From Actinospineispora spinosispora DSM 44797 (GTDB taxonomy: Bacteria > Actinomycetota > Actinomycetes > Mycobacteriales > Pseudonocardiaceae), in NCBI RefSeq assembly GCF_000429025.1, contig NZ_AUBB01000010.1, positions 186,001-250,000 on the forward strand: a stretch of 64,000 nucleotides of DNA, in the 5' to 3' direction. This document shows, in pieces, positions 18,099 through 27,420 of the stretch. A model generated the notes under the pieces. It was not told the origin of the DNA, ran no database searches, and saw only the letters and a list, made by a program, of their open reading frames with translations. Position numbers and translations under genes: made by a program. Each line of letters begins with the position of its first letter. Position 1 is the first letter of the stretch.

Positions 18099-19229
18099 AT
18101 GGGCAGGACTCACGTGGCCCTGGTTGCGGCGAGCGCGGGGCTGGTGCTCGCACTCACCGCGTGCGGCGCGAACAGCTCGGGCGGAAGCGGCGGATCGGGC
18201 TCCTCGCCCGCTCCCTCGACCTCGGGAGGCAGCGGCGCGGCGGTCGGGGTGATCCTTCCCGACACCGCCTCCTCCGCGAGGTACGAGAGCTTCGACCGGC
18301 CGCTGCTGGAGAAGGCGCTCAAGGACGAGGGGCTCAACGCCGACATCCAGAACGCCCAGGGTGATGTGCAGAAGTTCTCCTCGCTCGCCGACGGGATGAT
18401 CAACAACGGGGTGAAGGTGCTGATCATCGACGCACCGAACACCGACGTCGGCGCCGCCGTCGCCAAGAAGGCGCAGTCCGCCGGCATCCCGACGATCGAC
18501 TACGACCGGCTCAACCTCGGCGGCTCCAGCGACTACTACGTGTCGTTCGACAACACGAAGGTCGGAGCGCTGCAGGGCCAGGGACTGGTGCAGGGCATCG
18601 GCGACAAGCAGGGCGCCAACGTCATCGAGATCGAGGGTGCCGCGACCGACAACAACGCGACCCTGTTCTACGAGGGCCAGCAGAGCGTCGTGAAGGCCAA
18701 GTACGACTCCGGCGCGCTGAAGCTGGTCGCCAGCCAGCGCATCCCCAACTGGGAGAACCAGACCGGCGGCACGACGTTCGAGCAGTTCCTGACCGGTAAC
18801 GGCGGCAAGGTCGACGGCGTGCTGGCGGCCAACGACGGGCTCGCCGGCGCGGTGATCACCGTCCTCAAGAAGACCGGGCTCAACGGCAAGGTCATCGTCA
18901 CCGGTCAGGACGCCACCGCCGACGGCCTTCAGGCCATCCTGCGCGGCGACCAGTACATGACCGTGGACAAGCCCATCGACCAGGAAGCGATCGCCGCGGC
19001 GAAGCTGGCCGGCGCGCTGGCCAAGGGCGACAAGGCGGGCGCGGACGCGATGGCGACCGCGGTGTCCCAGGACACCAAGGCCAACCGGCAGGTCAAGTCG
19101 GTCCTGCTCACCCCGGTGCTGATCACCAAGGAGAACGTCAAGCAGGTCGTGGACCGCGGCGCGGTGAAGGCGTCCGACATCTGCGTCGCCGACACCCAGG
19201 CGGCGTGCGACCAGCTCGGCATCAAGTAA
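18099..19229 (+). CDS. xylF: Sugar ABC transporter substrate-binding lipoprotein (XylF-like)
   Basis: A signal peptide with lipobox LALTACG marks a lipoprotein, followed by a Ser/Gly-rich linker and a periplasmic-binding-protein fold of the ribose/xylose class (GAAVGVILPDTASSARYESF, VLIIDAPNTDVGAAV, DGVLAANDGLAGAV, VIVTGQDATADGLQ). It resembles the D-xylose-binding XylF/ChvE group, so it probably delivers xylose or a related pentose to the permease. The ATG has GGAGGG at 18085-18090, eight bases upstream. It leads a four-gene operon, and a strong hairpin after its stop probably raises its expression over the downstream genes. Sugar identity is inferred. Confidence 0.88.
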   Translation: MGRTHVALVAASAGLVLALTACGANSSGGSGGSGSSPAPSTSGGSGAAVGVILPDTASSARYESFDRPLLEKALKDEGLNADIQNAQGDVQKFSSLADGMINNGVKVLIIDAPNTDVGAAVAKKAQSAGIPTIDYDRLNLGGSSDYYVSFDNTKVGALQGQGLVQGIGDKQGANVIEIEGAATDNNATLFYEGQQSVVKAKYDSGALKLVASQRIPNWENQTGGTTFEQFLTGNGGKVDGVLAANDGLAGAVITVLKKTGLNGKVIVTGQDATADGLQAILRGDQYMTVDKPIDQEAIAAAKLAGALAKGDKAGADAMATAVSQDTKANRQVKSVLLTPVLITKENVKQVVDRGAVKASDICVADTQAACDQLGIK

Positions 19230-19236
19230 CGCACTC

Positions 19237-19277
19237 GGCCGGGGGCGTCCGTGCCTGTCCACCGGACGTCCCCGGCC
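19237..19277 (+). terminator. Intercistronic attenuating hairpin, xylF-xylG
   Basis: GGCCGGGGGCGTCCG and CGGACGTCCCCGGCC form a 15-bp stem with one G-U pair. The usual role of such a stem after a binding-protein gene is partial termination or protection of the upstream mRNA, giving more binding protein than ATPase. Confidence 0.7.
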
Positions 19278-19314
19278 TACCCATCCCGTGAACGACACTT
19301 GCAAGGAGGACCCG

Positions 19315-20088
19315 GTGACGAAGCCGATCCTGGAGCTCAAGCGGGTGAACAAGAGCTTCGGCCCGGTTCACGTGCTGCACGACGTCGACCTCGCGATCCG
19401 ACCCGGCGAGGTGACCGCGCTCGTCGGAGACAACGGAGCCGGGAAGTCGACGCTGGTCAAGGCCATCGCCGGTATCCACCCGATCGACTCGGGAGAGATT
19501 CTCTTCGCCGGTGAGCCGGTCAAGGTCGCCGGGCCGAGGGACGCCGCGGCACTCGGGATCGAGGTCGTCTACCAGGACCTTGCACTCGCCGACAACCTCG
19601 ACATCGTGCAGAACATGTTCCTCGGCCGGGAGCGCGGCAAGCCCTGGGCACTCGACGAGGCATCCATGGAGCAGGCCGCACGCGAGACGCTCGCCACCCT
19701 GTCGGTCCGCACGGTGAAATCGGTCCGCACGCCGGTCTCCGCGCTGTCCGGTGGCCAGCGGCAGACCGTCGCGATCGCCAAGTCCGTGCTGTGGGACAGC
19801 AAGGTCGTGCTGCTCGACGAGCCCACCGCCGCCCTGGGTGTCGCCCAGACCCGGCAGGTGCTCGACCTGGTGCGCCGGCTGGCCGAGCAGGGCCTCGGCG
19901 TCGTGCTGATCAGCCACAACATGGCCGACGTCATGGAGGTCGCGGACCGCATCGCAACGCTCTACCTCGGCCGGCTGGTCGCCGACCTGCCGCGCAAGGA
20001 CCTCACGCACAGCCAGGTGGTCGAGCTGATCACCGCCGGCCGCTCCGGCGAGCTCGGTCTGGCCCGCCCCGACACCGTCACGATCTAG
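19315..20088 (+). CDS. xylG: Sugar ABC transporter ATP-binding protein
   Basis: This is a single-domain ATPase of 257 residues with Walker A GDNGAGKST, signature LSGGQRQ, Walker B KVVLLDEPTAAL and the H-loop SHNMADV. Carbohydrate-class-2 ATPases such as XylG/RbsA often have two domains; this one has one, as in many actinobacterial members. It powers import with the XylF and XylH homologues. The GTG at 19315 is chosen because AAGGAGGA ends four bases before it; the earlier GTG at 19288 lacks a ribosome site. A ten-base gap separates it from the permease gene. Confidence 0.92.
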   Translation: MTKPILELKRVNKSFGPVHVLHDVDLAIRPGEVTALVGDNGAGKSTLVKAIAGIHPIDSGEILFAGEPVKVAGPRDAAALGIEVVYQDLALADNLDIVQNMFLGRERGKPWALDEASMEQAARETLATLSVRTVKSVRTPVSALSGGQRQTVAIAKSVLWDSKVVLLDEPTAALGVAQTRQVLDLVRRLAEQGLGVVLISHNMADVMEVADRIATLYLGRLVADLPRKDLTHSQVVELITAGRSGELGLARPDTVTI

Positions 20089-20098
20089 GACACCGGCC

Positions 20099-21529
20099 AT
20101 GACTGAGACAACCCCCGGCCACGCGACCAAGACTCCTGAGAAGGACCGCGCGGTCACCGACTTCGGCATCGACACCACCGCGCGCAGCACCTCCGAGGCG
20201 CTGCGCGACTACGTCGCCAGGGTCAAGGGCGGCGAGCTGGGCTCGCTGCCCGCGCTGCTCGGCCTGATCGTGCTGGTCATCCTGTTCGGCGCGCTGTCGG
20301 ACAACTTCCTCACCCTCGGCAACCTGGCGAACCTGCTGGCCCAGGGCGCGGGCGTCACCATCATCGCGATGGGGCTCGTGTTCGTCCTGCTGCTCGGCGA
20401 GATCGACCTGTCGGCGGGTACCGCGTCCGGTGTGACCGCGTCGGTGATGGCGCTGCACCTGGTGTCCGGCGGCAACCTGCTCGGCTCGATGGGCGCCGGC
20501 GTCTTCATCATCTTCTGTGTCCTGCTGCTGGCGGCGCTGGCTCTTGCCGCGCAGCTGCGGCTCTGGAGCGCCGGCATCGCACCGCTGATCGCGCTGGTCA
20601 TCGTCGTGATCGGGGTCGGCCCGAATCCGTGGGTCGAGATGCTGCTGGCCATCTGCGTCGGCACCTCGATCGGTCTGCTCACCGGTGCGCTGGTGTCGCG
20701 GATCGGCATCCCGTCGTTCGTCGTCACGCTGGCGCTGTTCCTCGCCTGGCAGGGCGTGATCCTGCAGTTCATCGGCAACGGCGGCACGCTCGCGCTGCAG
20801 AACGACACGATCTTCGCGGTCGCCAACGGCAACCTGCCGGTCGCGGCGAGCTGGGTGCTGTTCGTCATCGCCGCCGGTGGCTACGCCGCCGTCGTGCTCG
20901 GGCGGCACTTCAGCCGCCTGCGCAAGGGATTGGTCACCCAGCCGACACCGCTGGTGTTCACCAAGGTCGGCGTGACGGTCGTACTGGCCGCGGTGGGCAC
21001 GTTCCTGCTGTCGCTCAACCGGTCGCAGAGCTCGCTGATCACCATCACCGGTGTGCCCTACGTCGTGCCGATCATCCTCGTGCTTCTGGTCGGTGGGACC
21101 TACGTACTGGACCGCACCAGCTACGGCCGCCACATCTACGCGGTCGGCGGCAACGCGGAGGCGGCCCGTCGCGCGGGTATCAACGTGCCGAGGCTGCGCG
21201 CGAGCGTGTTCGTGGTGTCCGCGACACTGGCCGCCGTGGGTGCGATCGTCTACTCGTCCAAGGTCGGTTCGGTCGACCCGAACGCCGGTGGCGGCACCGT
21301 GCTGCTGTACGCGGTGGGCGCGGCGGTCATCGGCGGGACGTCGCTGTTCGGCGGACGTGGGCGGATGAGCAACGCGGTGATCGGCGGCGCGGTGCTGGCC
21401 ATCGTCAACAACGGTCTTGGCCTGCTCAAACAGCCCGCCGCCGTGGTGCTCGTGGTGACCGGGATCGTGCTGCTGCTCGCGGCCAGTGTGGACGCGTTGT
21501 CCCGGCGCAGGGCGACCGCCGGCCGGTGA
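20099..21529 (+). CDS. xylH: Sugar ABC transporter permease (XylH-like)
   Basis: The protein has 476 residues, about ten to twelve hydrophobic segments and the class landmarks VFVLLLGEIDLSAGT, GIPSFVVTLALFLAWQG and YGRHIYAVGGNAEAARRAGI. These place it in the BPD_transp_2 family as the membrane pore of a ribose/xylose-type importer. An N-terminal tail of some 50 polar residues precedes the first helix, and an extended insert (about residues 275-310) lies in the middle, as in XylH. It is co-transcribed with the ATPase gene, and its TGA overlaps the GTG of the regulator gene. Confidence 0.92.
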   Translation: MTETTPGHATKTPEKDRAVTDFGIDTTARSTSEALRDYVARVKGGELGSLPALLGLIVLVILFGALSDNFLTLGNLANLLAQGAGVTIIAMGLVFVLLLGEIDLSAGTASGVTASVMALHLVSGGNLLGSMGAGVFIIFCVLLLAALALAAQLRLWSAGIAPLIALVIVVIGVGPNPWVEMLLAICVGTSIGLLTGALVSRIGIPSFVVTLALFLAWQGVILQFIGNGGTLALQNDTIFAVANGNLPVAASWVLFVIAAGGYAAVVLGRHFSRLRKGLVTQPTPLVFTKVGVTVVLAAVGTFLLSLNRSQSSLITITGVPYVVPIILVLLVGGTYVLDRTSYGRHIYAVGGNAEAARRAGINVPRLRASVFVVSATLAAVGAIVYSSKVGSVDPNAGGGTVLLYAVGAAVIGGTSLFGGRGRMSNAVIGGAVLAIVNNGLGLLKQPAAVVLVVTGIVLLLAASVDALSRRRATAGR

Positions 21530-22740
21530 CCGTCCGAGTGCCCACCTCGGGTTCGCCGTCCGGGACCGAGGGTGCCCGACCCGACGATGCCCGCAGGCAC
21601 AACCGCAGCGCCGTGCTGCGGCGCCTGCACCGGGCCGGGCCGTGCACCCGGGCGGTGCTCGCCGCCGAGCTGGGGCTCAACCGCAGCACGATCAAGGCCG
21701 TGGTGGACGGGCTCGCGGAGTCGGGCCTGGTCAGCGAGCGGTTGCCGTCCAAGCGCAGCGGCGCGGGGCGACCGTCGCTGCTGGTGCTGCCCAATCCGCA
21801 GGCGGCGGTGGTGCTGGCCGTCGACATTCGGGTGGATCGGGTGTCGATGGCCGTCGTCGGGCTCGGCGGAGAGATTCTCGGACGGCTGAGCTGGCGGTTG
21901 AAGGTCGGTGTCGAGAAGCCCCGGGACGTACTCACCCGGGTGCTCGAGTCGGCGCCGATGCTGGCGAGTGAGCTGGGCTCGTTGGTCGTCGGCGCCGGGG
22001 TGTCCGTCCCGGGCGTCGTGCGCAGGCCGGACGGGCTCGTGCGGGAGGCCCCGCACCTGCACTGGGTCGACGTCCCACTCGGTGAGCAGCTCGCCGCCGG
22101 GCTGCGGGTACCGGTCGCGGTCGCCAACGACGCCGAGTTGGGGGCGCTGGCCGAACACACCCGGGGCATCGCGCGGGACGCGAACGACCTGCTGTTCGTC
22201 GAATGCGACTTCGGCGTCGGCGGGGGAGTGATCTCCGGCGGCTCGGCGCTGCGCGGGGCAGGTGGCTACCTGGGCGAACTGGGGCACATGGTCGTCCGGC
22301 CGGAGGGCCTCGAATGCCATTGCGGGCTGCGCGGCTGCTGGGAGACCGAGGTCGGCGGGCCCGCGCTGTGCCGGGCGCTCGGTCTGCCCGCGGACACCGC
22401 GCGCGGTGAGCTGCTCGCCTCGCTGCGTGAGCTGGACGCCGATCCGGTCGAGGCGCTGGGCAGGCTCGGTGAGTTCGCCGGCTGGCTGTCGCTGGGGCTG
22501 ATCAACGTGGTAAACCTGCTCGCCCCGGAACTGGTCGTGCTCGGTGATCCGCTCGGTGCGCTGCCCGGCCCGGTGCTCGACACCGTCGTCCAGCGGGTGG
22601 CCGAACGCAGCATGGTCAGCCGCGCGATCGGCCACACCGGTGTCGTCCGGTCGTCGCTGGGCCGCGACGCACAGCTGGTCGGCGCCGCCGAACTGGCCTT
22701 CGACCCGGTCCTGGACGTCGCAGCTGGTCAGAACCCGTGA
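21526..22740 (+). CDS. ROK family transcriptional regulator (XylR-like)
   Basis: An N-terminal winged helix (VLRRLHRAGPCTRAVLAAEL, then NRSTIKAVVDGLAESG) precedes a ROK sugar-kinase-like domain with the zinc motif CHCGLRGCWETE. This is the NagC/XylR arrangement, where the sugar releases the repressor from DNA. The GTG start overlaps the permease stop by four bases (GTGA), so translation is coupled and the operon would be autoregulated. A 15-nt palindrome upstream of xylF is its likely site. Length is 404 residues. The ligand is presumed to be the transported sugar. The TGA stop lies inside the arm of a perfect hairpin. Confidence 0.9.
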   Translation: MTVRVPTSGSPSGTEGARPDDARRHNRSAVLRRLHRAGPCTRAVLAAELGLNRSTIKAVVDGLAESGLVSERLPSKRSGAGRPSLLVLPNPQAAVVLAVDIRVDRVSMAVVGLGGEILGRLSWRLKVGVEKPRDVLTRVLESAPMLASELGSLVVGAGVSVPGVVRRPDGLVREAPHLHWVDVPLGEQLAAGLRVPVAVANDAELGALAEHTRGIARDANDLLFVECDFGVGGGVISGGSALRGAGGYLGELGHMVVRPEGLECHCGLRGCWETEVGGPALCRALGLPADTARGELLASLRELDADPVEALGRLGEFAGWLSLGLINVVNLLAPELVVLGDPLGALPGPVLDTVVQRVAERSMVSRAIGHTGVVRSSLGRDAQLVGAAELAFDPVLDVAAGQNP

Positions 22741-22780
22741 GTGGCGAGTGGTCCCAGGGGACCACTCGCCACTCACGGGT
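22733..22780 (+). terminator. TGAGTG-family hairpin ending the sugar operon
   Basis: Perfect 23-bp arms (22733-22755, 22758-22780) start ACCCGTGAGTGGCGAG with only AG between them. The ROK gene's TGA is in the left arm. The MBL gene converges from the other side and ends five bases away. Confidence 0.85.
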
Positions 22781-22784
22781 CTTG

Positions 22785-23435
22785 TCAGGTGAGGTCGGTG
22801 CTGTCGCCTACCGGGAGGCGGGTGAACGGGACGCCGGTCCGGGTGGAGGTGGCGTTCAGGATGTTGTCCACCACGACCAGACCGATCTCGTTGACGATGC
22901 CGTCGTGGATCGAGAAGCCCTGACGGGCGCCCACCTTCTGCGCGAACTCCAGGATCTCGATCGACTTCAGCCACGGGCCGGTCGTGGGCAGCAGCAAGGT
23001 GTCGACCGAGTCCTCGGGAACGGTGAACGCGTCACCGGGGTGGAAGACCGTGCCGGCGATCCGGTAGCCGACGTTCGACACCGGGTCCAGATGGGTGGGG
23101 GCGTGCCACTCGCCGTAGACGTGCACCTCGACGCCGCCGACCGACAGCGCGTCGCCGTGCGCGGCGGTGTGCACCCGGCCGGTGAGCTCCTCGACGTCGG
23201 ACAGCTTGGCGACGACCGAGGCCGGCGCCCAGATCGCCAGGTCCGGGTTCGCGGTCGCCGCGGCGCGCAGGGTCTTCGGCTCGAAGTGGTCGAAGTGCTC
23301 GTGGGTGATCAGGATCGCGTCGGCGCCGCGCGTCACCTCGGCGTCGCTCAGAGCCCCGGGATCGAGTACGAGGGTGGTGCCGGCGTGTTCCAGGCGCACA
23401 CACGCGTGCTCGAACTTGGTCAATCGCATGCGCAT
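22785..23435 (-). CDS. MBL-fold metal-dependent hydrolase (UlaG-like)
   Basis: The protein opens MRLTKFEHACVRLEHAG and carries ITHEHFDHF, the HxHxDH metal motif, then WHAPTHLDP and FHPGDAF supplying further ligands. It belongs to the small UlaG-like metallo-beta-lactamase group, whose best-known member opens a sugar lactone; most actinobacterial members are uncharacterised. Two in-frame ATGs (23435 and 23429) are equally plausible and neither has a clear ribosome site; the second gives the common MRLTKF start. Its upstream side faces the first copy of the four-hairpin element. Confidence 0.82.
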   Translation of the reverse strand: MRMRLTKFEHACVRLEHAGTTLVLDPGALSDAEVTRGADAILITHEHFDHFEPKTLRAAATANPDLAIWAPASVVAKLSDVEELTGRVHTAAHGDALSVGGVEVHVYGEWHAPTHLDPVSNVGYRIAGTVFHPGDAFTVPEDSVDTLLLPTTGPWLKSIEILEFAQKVGARQGFSIHDGIVNEIGLVVVDNILNATSTRTGVPFTRLPVGDSTDLT

Positions 23436-23470
23436 GAGTTTACTGGCGGGCTGTGTTTGCTGGCGCGCCC

Positions 23471-23676
23471 TCGCGCGTCGGAAGTTTCCGGCAGGGACCC
23501 CGCTCCGCTTCGCTCCGGGGGCCCGCAACCGGAAACTTGGGCGGCTACGCCCTTCGCTTCGCTCGGGCTTCGCTGCCTTCGCTGGACGCGCGCTCGGCTG
23601 GTTGCTTTTCGCGTCGCCTGTTGCGTTCTTTGCAGTGCGTCGCACTGAACCCCCTTCGGGGAGACTCGCGGAGCGG
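23471..23676 (+). repeat. Four-hairpin intergenic element, copy A
   Basis: Stem 1 is AAGTTTCCGG/CCGGAAACTT (23482-23491, 23529-23538) with a C/G-rich apical stem. Stem 2 is GGGCG/CGCCC (23539-23552). The linker GCGCGCTCGGCTGGTTGC follows. Stem 3 is CAGTGC/GCACTG (23633-23647) and stem 4 is CCCC-TTC-GGGG (23651-23661). The tail is AGACTCGCGGAGC. It fills most of the 368-nt gap between the MBL gene and ftsK; the last 127 nt before ftsK show no further structure I recognise. Confidence 0.75.
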
Positions 23677-23803
23677 CTTTTGCTTGACCTCACAGACCTT
23701 CCAGCCCGCGGTCGCCGTGCACCCCATGGTCGCGGCGCGAAGGAGGGGTACACGCGGTCTCGGGTCCCCGATTTCGGCACGTCCCCGGGCTACCGTGTGA
23801 GGC

Positions 23804-26311
23804 ATGGCAGGACGGTCGACCACGGGTAAGGGCACAGCGAGCAGCCGAGGTCGGCAACCGGCGCGGACCACCGCGACGCGGCGGCCGGCGAGTCGGCGCC
23901 CCGTCGCGCGCAGGCCGGTCCCACCGCCCAAGACCGACATCATCACCGTGATCGGCCGGGGTGTCTCGGGTCTGCGCAAGGTCGCCGGCCGGACCCGCGA
24001 GCTGGATCCGGCGCACCGCAGGGACGGCATCGCGATCGTCCTGCTCGCCATCGCGGTGATCACCGCCGCCGGCGTGTGGTTCGGCGCGGGCGGACCGGTC
24101 GGAGCCGCCGTGCAGATCGGGGTCACGACCGTCGTGGGCGCGGCCGCCTATCCGCTGCCCGTGCTGTTGCTCGGCATCGGCATCTTCCTGATGTGCACCC
24201 CGTCCCAACCGGACGTCCGCCCTCGCATGGTCCTGGGCGGGCTGCTGCTGGTGCTCGGCGTGCTCGGGCTCATGCACGTCCTGCGGCACTCGCCGCAGGA
24301 CCTCATCGGCTGGCGCGACGCCGGGGGCGCACTCGGGTACGTCGCCGGTGCGCCGCTGGCCATCGGGCTGACCGGGCGGGTCGCGGCGCCGGTGCTGGCG
24401 CTCGTCGCGCTGTACGGGCTGCTCGTCGTCGCCGGTACCCCGGTGCGGGAGGTTCCGGCGCGGCTGCGGCGGCTGTTCGGCGGCGCGCCGCCCGCCGAGA
24501 CCACCGAGGTGAAGCCGGGCGAGGACGACGGCCAGCTGACCTTGCCCGCGCACGGCGACACCGGGCTCGACAGCGTGCGGCTGCGCAGGCCCTCGAAGCG
24601 CCGCCAGGCCTCCAGCCTCGCCGATGCGGTCGCCGAAGCCATGGACTCGCCGGGCCCGGACGCGCCGGTCGTGCCCGCGCCCGGTGCACCCGCTCCGCGC
24701 CCGCCCGTCCCGGTGAAGCCGTCGGCGGTCCCGCCCGCCTCGGTGAAGCCGGCCAGCACCCCGGAGAAGGTCGAAGCCGACTCCGACAAGCCGGTGGTGT
24801 CCAGGGTCATCGACGGCGACTACGAGCTGCCGCCGGCCGACCTGCTACCGACGGGTCCCGCGCCCAAGACCCGCAGTGCCGCCAACGATTCGATGATCGA
24901 GGCGATCGGTGGTGTGCTGGAGCAGTTCAACGTCGACGCGCAGGTCACCGGCTTCACCCGAGGCCCGACGGTCACCCGCTACGAGATCGAGCTCGGGCCT
25001 GCGGTCAAGGTCGAGAAGATCACCCAGCTGACCCGCAACCTGGCCTATGCGGTCGCCAACGACAACATCCGGCTGCTCGCCCCGATCCCCGGCAAGTCGG
25101 CGGTCGGCATCGAGGTACCGAACACCGACCGCGAGATGGTCCGGCTCGGTGACGTGCTGCGGTCGGGCAACGCACGCAAAGAGCAGCACCCGATGGTCAT
25201 CGGCCTGGGTAAGGACATCGAGGGCCACTTCCTGTGCGCCAACCTGGCGAAGATGCCGCACCTGCTGGTCGCGGGTTCGACCGGTTCCGGTAAGTCCAGC
25301 TTCGTCAACTCGATGCTGGTGTCGCTGCTGTCGCGGGCCACGCCGGACGAGGTCCGGATGATCCTGATCGACCCGAAGATGGTCGAGTTGACCCCGTACG
25401 AGGGCATCCCGCACCTGATCACACCCATCATCACCCAGCCGAAGAAGGCGGCCGCCGCGCTGACCTGGCTGGTCGAGGAGATGGAGCAGCGCTACCAGGA
25501 CATGCAGGCCAGCAAGGTCCGCCACGTCGACGACTTCAACAAGAAGGTCAAGTCCGGCGAGATCACCGCGCCGCCGGGCAGCGAACGGGAGTACCGGCCC
25601 TACCCGTACATCCTGGCCATTGTCGACGAGCTCGCCGACCTGATGATGACCGCGCCCCGCGACGTCGAGGACGCGGTCGTGCGGATCACCCAGAAGGCCC
25701 GTGCCGCCGGTATCCACCTGGTGCTCGCCACCCAGCGGCCTTCGGTCGACGTCGTGACCGGTCTGATCAAGACCAACGTGCCGTCCCGGCTCGCGTTCGC
25801 CACCTCCTCGCTCACCGACAGCCGGGTCATCCTGGACCAGCCGGGCGCGGAGAAGCTGATCGGCATGGGTGACGGGCTGTACCTGCCGATGGGTGCCGGT
25901 AAACCGGTCCGTATGCAGGGCGCGTTCGTCAGCGACGAGGAGATCTCCAGTGTCGTCAACTTCACCAAGGAGCAGGCGCAGCCGGAGTACACCGACGGCG
26001 TCACGGCGCAGAAGGCCGGCGAGCAGCGCGAGATCGACTCGGACATCGGCGACGACCTCGACGTCCTGCTGCAGGCAGCCGAGCTGGTGGTCACCTCGCA
26101 GTTCGGCTCGACGTCGATGCTGCAGCGCAAGCTGCGGGTGGGCTTCGCCAAGGCCGGGCGGCTGATGGACCTGCTCGAATCGCGCAACGTGGTCGGACCG
26201 TCCGAAGGTTCCAAGGCGCGCGACGTGCTGGTCAAGCCGGACGAGCTGGAGGGCCTCCTGTGGTCGATCCGGGGCGGCGGCCCCGCCGAGGACGACCCCG
26301 ACGAGGACTAG
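23804..26311 (+). CDS. ftsK: DNA translocase FtsK
   Basis: There are four N-terminal membrane segments (about residues 76-95, 103-131, 142-161 and 177-210), a Pro/Ala-rich linker to residue 360, then the RecA-like motor with Walker [10 protein letters not shown] at 491-499 and Walker [14 protein letters not shown]. The C-terminal gamma winged helix ([23 protein letters not shown]) reads polar KOPS sequences. FtsK sits at the septum and pumps chromosome ends to the dif site. At 835 residues it is close to the mycobacterial protein. The ATG has GTGAGG just upstream. A perfect hairpin follows the stop. The position beside argA, pgsA and clgR matches mycobacteria. Confidence 0.97.
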   Translation: MAGRSTTGKGTASSRGRQPARTTATRRPASRRPVARRPVPPPKTDIITVIGRGVSGLRKVAGRTRELDPAHRRDGIAIVLLAIAVITAAGVWFGAGGPVGAAVQIGVTTVVGAAAYPLPVLLLGIGIFLMCTPSQPDVRPRMVLGGLLLVLGVLGLMHVLRHSPQDLIGWRDAGGALGYVAGAPLAIGLTGRVAAPVLALVALYGLLVVAGTPVREVPARLRRLFGGAPPAETTEVKPGEDDGQLTLPAHGDTGLDSVRLRRPSKRRQASSLADAVAEAMDSPGPDAPVVPAPGAPAPRPPVPVKPSAVPPASVKPASTPEKVEADSDKPVVSRVIDGDYELPPADLLPTGPAPKTRSAANDSMIEAIGGVLEQFNVDAQVTGFTRGPTVTRYEIELGPAVKVEKITQLTRNLAYAVANDNIRLLAPIPGKSAVGIEVPNTDREMVRLGDVLRSGNARKEQHPMVIGLGKDIEGHFLCANLAKMPHLLVAGSTGSGKSSFVNSMLVSLLSRATPDEVRMILIDPKMVELTPYEGIPHLITPIITQPKKAAAALTWLVEEMEQRYQDMQASKVRHVDDFNKKVKSGEITAPPGSEREYRPYPYILAIVDELADLMMTAPRDVEDAVVRITQKARAAGIHLVLATQRPSVDVVTGLIKTNVPSRLAFATSSLTDSRVILDQPGAEKLIGMGDGLYLPMGAGKPVRMQGAFVSDEEISSVVNFTKEQAQPEYTDGVTAQKAGEQREIDSDIGDDLDVLLQAAELVVTSQFGSTSMLQRKLRVGFAKAGRLMDLLESRNVVGPSEGSKARDVLVKPDELEGLLWSIRGGGPAEDDPDED

Positions 26312-26314
26312 AAC

Positions 26315-26360
26315 CTCGTGAGTGGTACGGGCGCCTATAGGCGCCCGTACCACTCACGAG
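26315..26360 (+). terminator. TGAGTG-family hairpin after ftsK
   Basis: The 21-bp arms (26315-26335, 26340-26360) are identical to those of the hairpin after the M16 gene (CTCGTGAGTGGTACGG onwards); only the loop differs (TATA instead of TCTA). It begins four bases after the ftsK stop and has no T-run. Confidence 0.85.
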
Positions 26361-26412
26361 CCCTGACCTGGGCGAAGCCGCAGCCGGTGGCTGGAGGCGT
26401 TAGCGTCGCGGG

Positions 26413-26823
26413 ATGCACAGCGAGGAGTTGGAAGTCCGGACCGGTGCCTCGGAGGCCGTGGTCGATCTCACTCGCCAGGTCAGCGAGTTCCTGGCCGAGC
26501 ATCGGGGTGAGGACGGGCTGCTGCATGTCTGGGTGCCGCATGCGACCGCCGGTCTCGCGGTTCTGGAGACGGGTGCGGGCAGCGACGAGGATTTGCTCGT
26601 CGCGCTGCGGGACCTGCTGCCGGCCGATGACCGCTGGACGCACCGGCACGGCAGCCCGGGGCACGGGAGGGACCATGTGCTGCCCGCGTTGATCGCGCCG
26701 TCCATGAGCGTGCCGGTGCTGGACGGTCGACCGGCGCTCGGGACCTGGCAGTCGGTGTGCCTGGTCGACACCAACGGCGACAACCCGGTGCGAAAGGTGC
26801 GGCTATCGTTCCTGAGGGGCTAG
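26413..26823 (+). CDS. YjbQ/UPF0047 family protein
   Basis: The 136-residue product has the family landmarks LLHVWVPHATAGLAVLE, DLLVALRDLLPADDRWTHRHG and HVLPALIAPSMSVPV, including the His cluster of the UPF0047 fold. E. coli YjbQ has weak thiamine-phosphate synthase activity, but the physiological role is unsettled. Length is normal. It follows the ftsK hairpin and converges on the MarR gene, the two stops overlapping by four bases. No thiamine genes are nearby. Confidence 0.9.
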   Translation: MHSEELEVRTGASEAVVDLTRQVSEFLAEHRGEDGLLHVWVPHATAGLAVLETGAGSDEDLLVALRDLLPADDRWTHRHGSPGHGRDHVLPALIAPSMSVPVLDGRPALGTWQSVCLVDTNGDNPVRKVRLSFLRG

Positions 26824-27320
26824 CCCAGCTCGGTGTCGCCCAGGTGTTCGAGGGCTCCGCGCAGGATCGCGGCCAGCGGCTCGCGCGACTCCGGGGGGAT
26901 CCCCTCGAGCAATCGCGCCTCGTTCGCCAGGTGCTCGGCGAACAGTTCGTCGAGCAGCTCGCGGCCCTGGGCCGTGAGCTGGACCCGGACCGAACGACGA
27001 TCCTCGGTATCGCGGACCCGTTCGACGAGACCGCGCGCCTCCAGCCGGTCTATCCGGTTGGTGATCGCCCCCGAGGTCACCATCGCCGACCGCAGCAGCG
27101 CACCCGCGGTGAGCGGCCCCGGCGCGCGACGCAAGGTCAGCAGCACGTCGGACTCCCAGTGCTGCAGGCCGCGTGCGGCGAAGAACGTCGCCAGCTCTCG
27201 TTCGAGTACCCGCGACAGCCGCTGCACGCGGCCGATGATGCTCATCGGCCACAGCTCGTCGATGAGGTCGGGCTTCTCCTGTCGCCACTGGTCGAGGATC
27301 GCGTCCACCGCATCGGACAT
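26820..27320 (-). CDS. MarR family transcriptional regulator
   Basis: The winged helix is clear: WESDVLLTLRRAPGPLTAGA, then TSGAITNRIDRLEARGLVERV and the wing DTEDRRSVRVQLT, flanked by dimerisation helices. At 166 residues it is family-sized. I chose the ATG at 27320 because GGAGAAC lies just upstream; a start 39 bases earlier would overlap an operator. It is divergent from an EamA exporter gene, and two inverted repeats with core CAACGTT lie between them, so it probably represses both and is released by an exported compound, which is unknown. Confidence 0.92.
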   Translation of the reverse strand: MSDAVDAILDQWRQEKPDLIDELWPMSIIGRVQRLSRVLERELATFFAARGLQHWESDVLLTLRRAPGPLTAGALLRSAMVTSGAITNRIDRLEARGLVERVRDTEDRRSVRVQLTAQGRELLDELFAEHLANEARLLEGIPPESREPLAAILRGALEHLGDTELG

Positions 27321-27335
27321 GATGTTCTCCAGATG

Positions 27336-27398
27336 TCTCAACGTTAAGAGACTTGACACTGAGCTATCGCCAGGGTCTTAATTGTCTCAACGTTGAGA
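27336..27398 (+). promoter_or_regulatory. marR-eamA divergent control region
   Basis: Two operator-like inverted repeats flank the promoter: TCTCAACGTTAAGAGA (27336-27351, imperfect) and TCTCAACGTTGAGA (27385-27398, perfect). Between them, TTGACA at 27353-27358 is followed after 17 bases by TCTTAA, a plausible -35/-10 pair reading toward the exporter. A MarR dimer on each site would block both directions. Confidence 0.75.
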
Positions 27399-27420
27399 TT
27401 ATCAATGGAGGGGAGTTCTG

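Noticed and set aside
23453..23829. Short frames between the MBL gene and ftsK
   Set aside because: They lie over element copy A and have low-complexity Arg/Ser/Gly composition.
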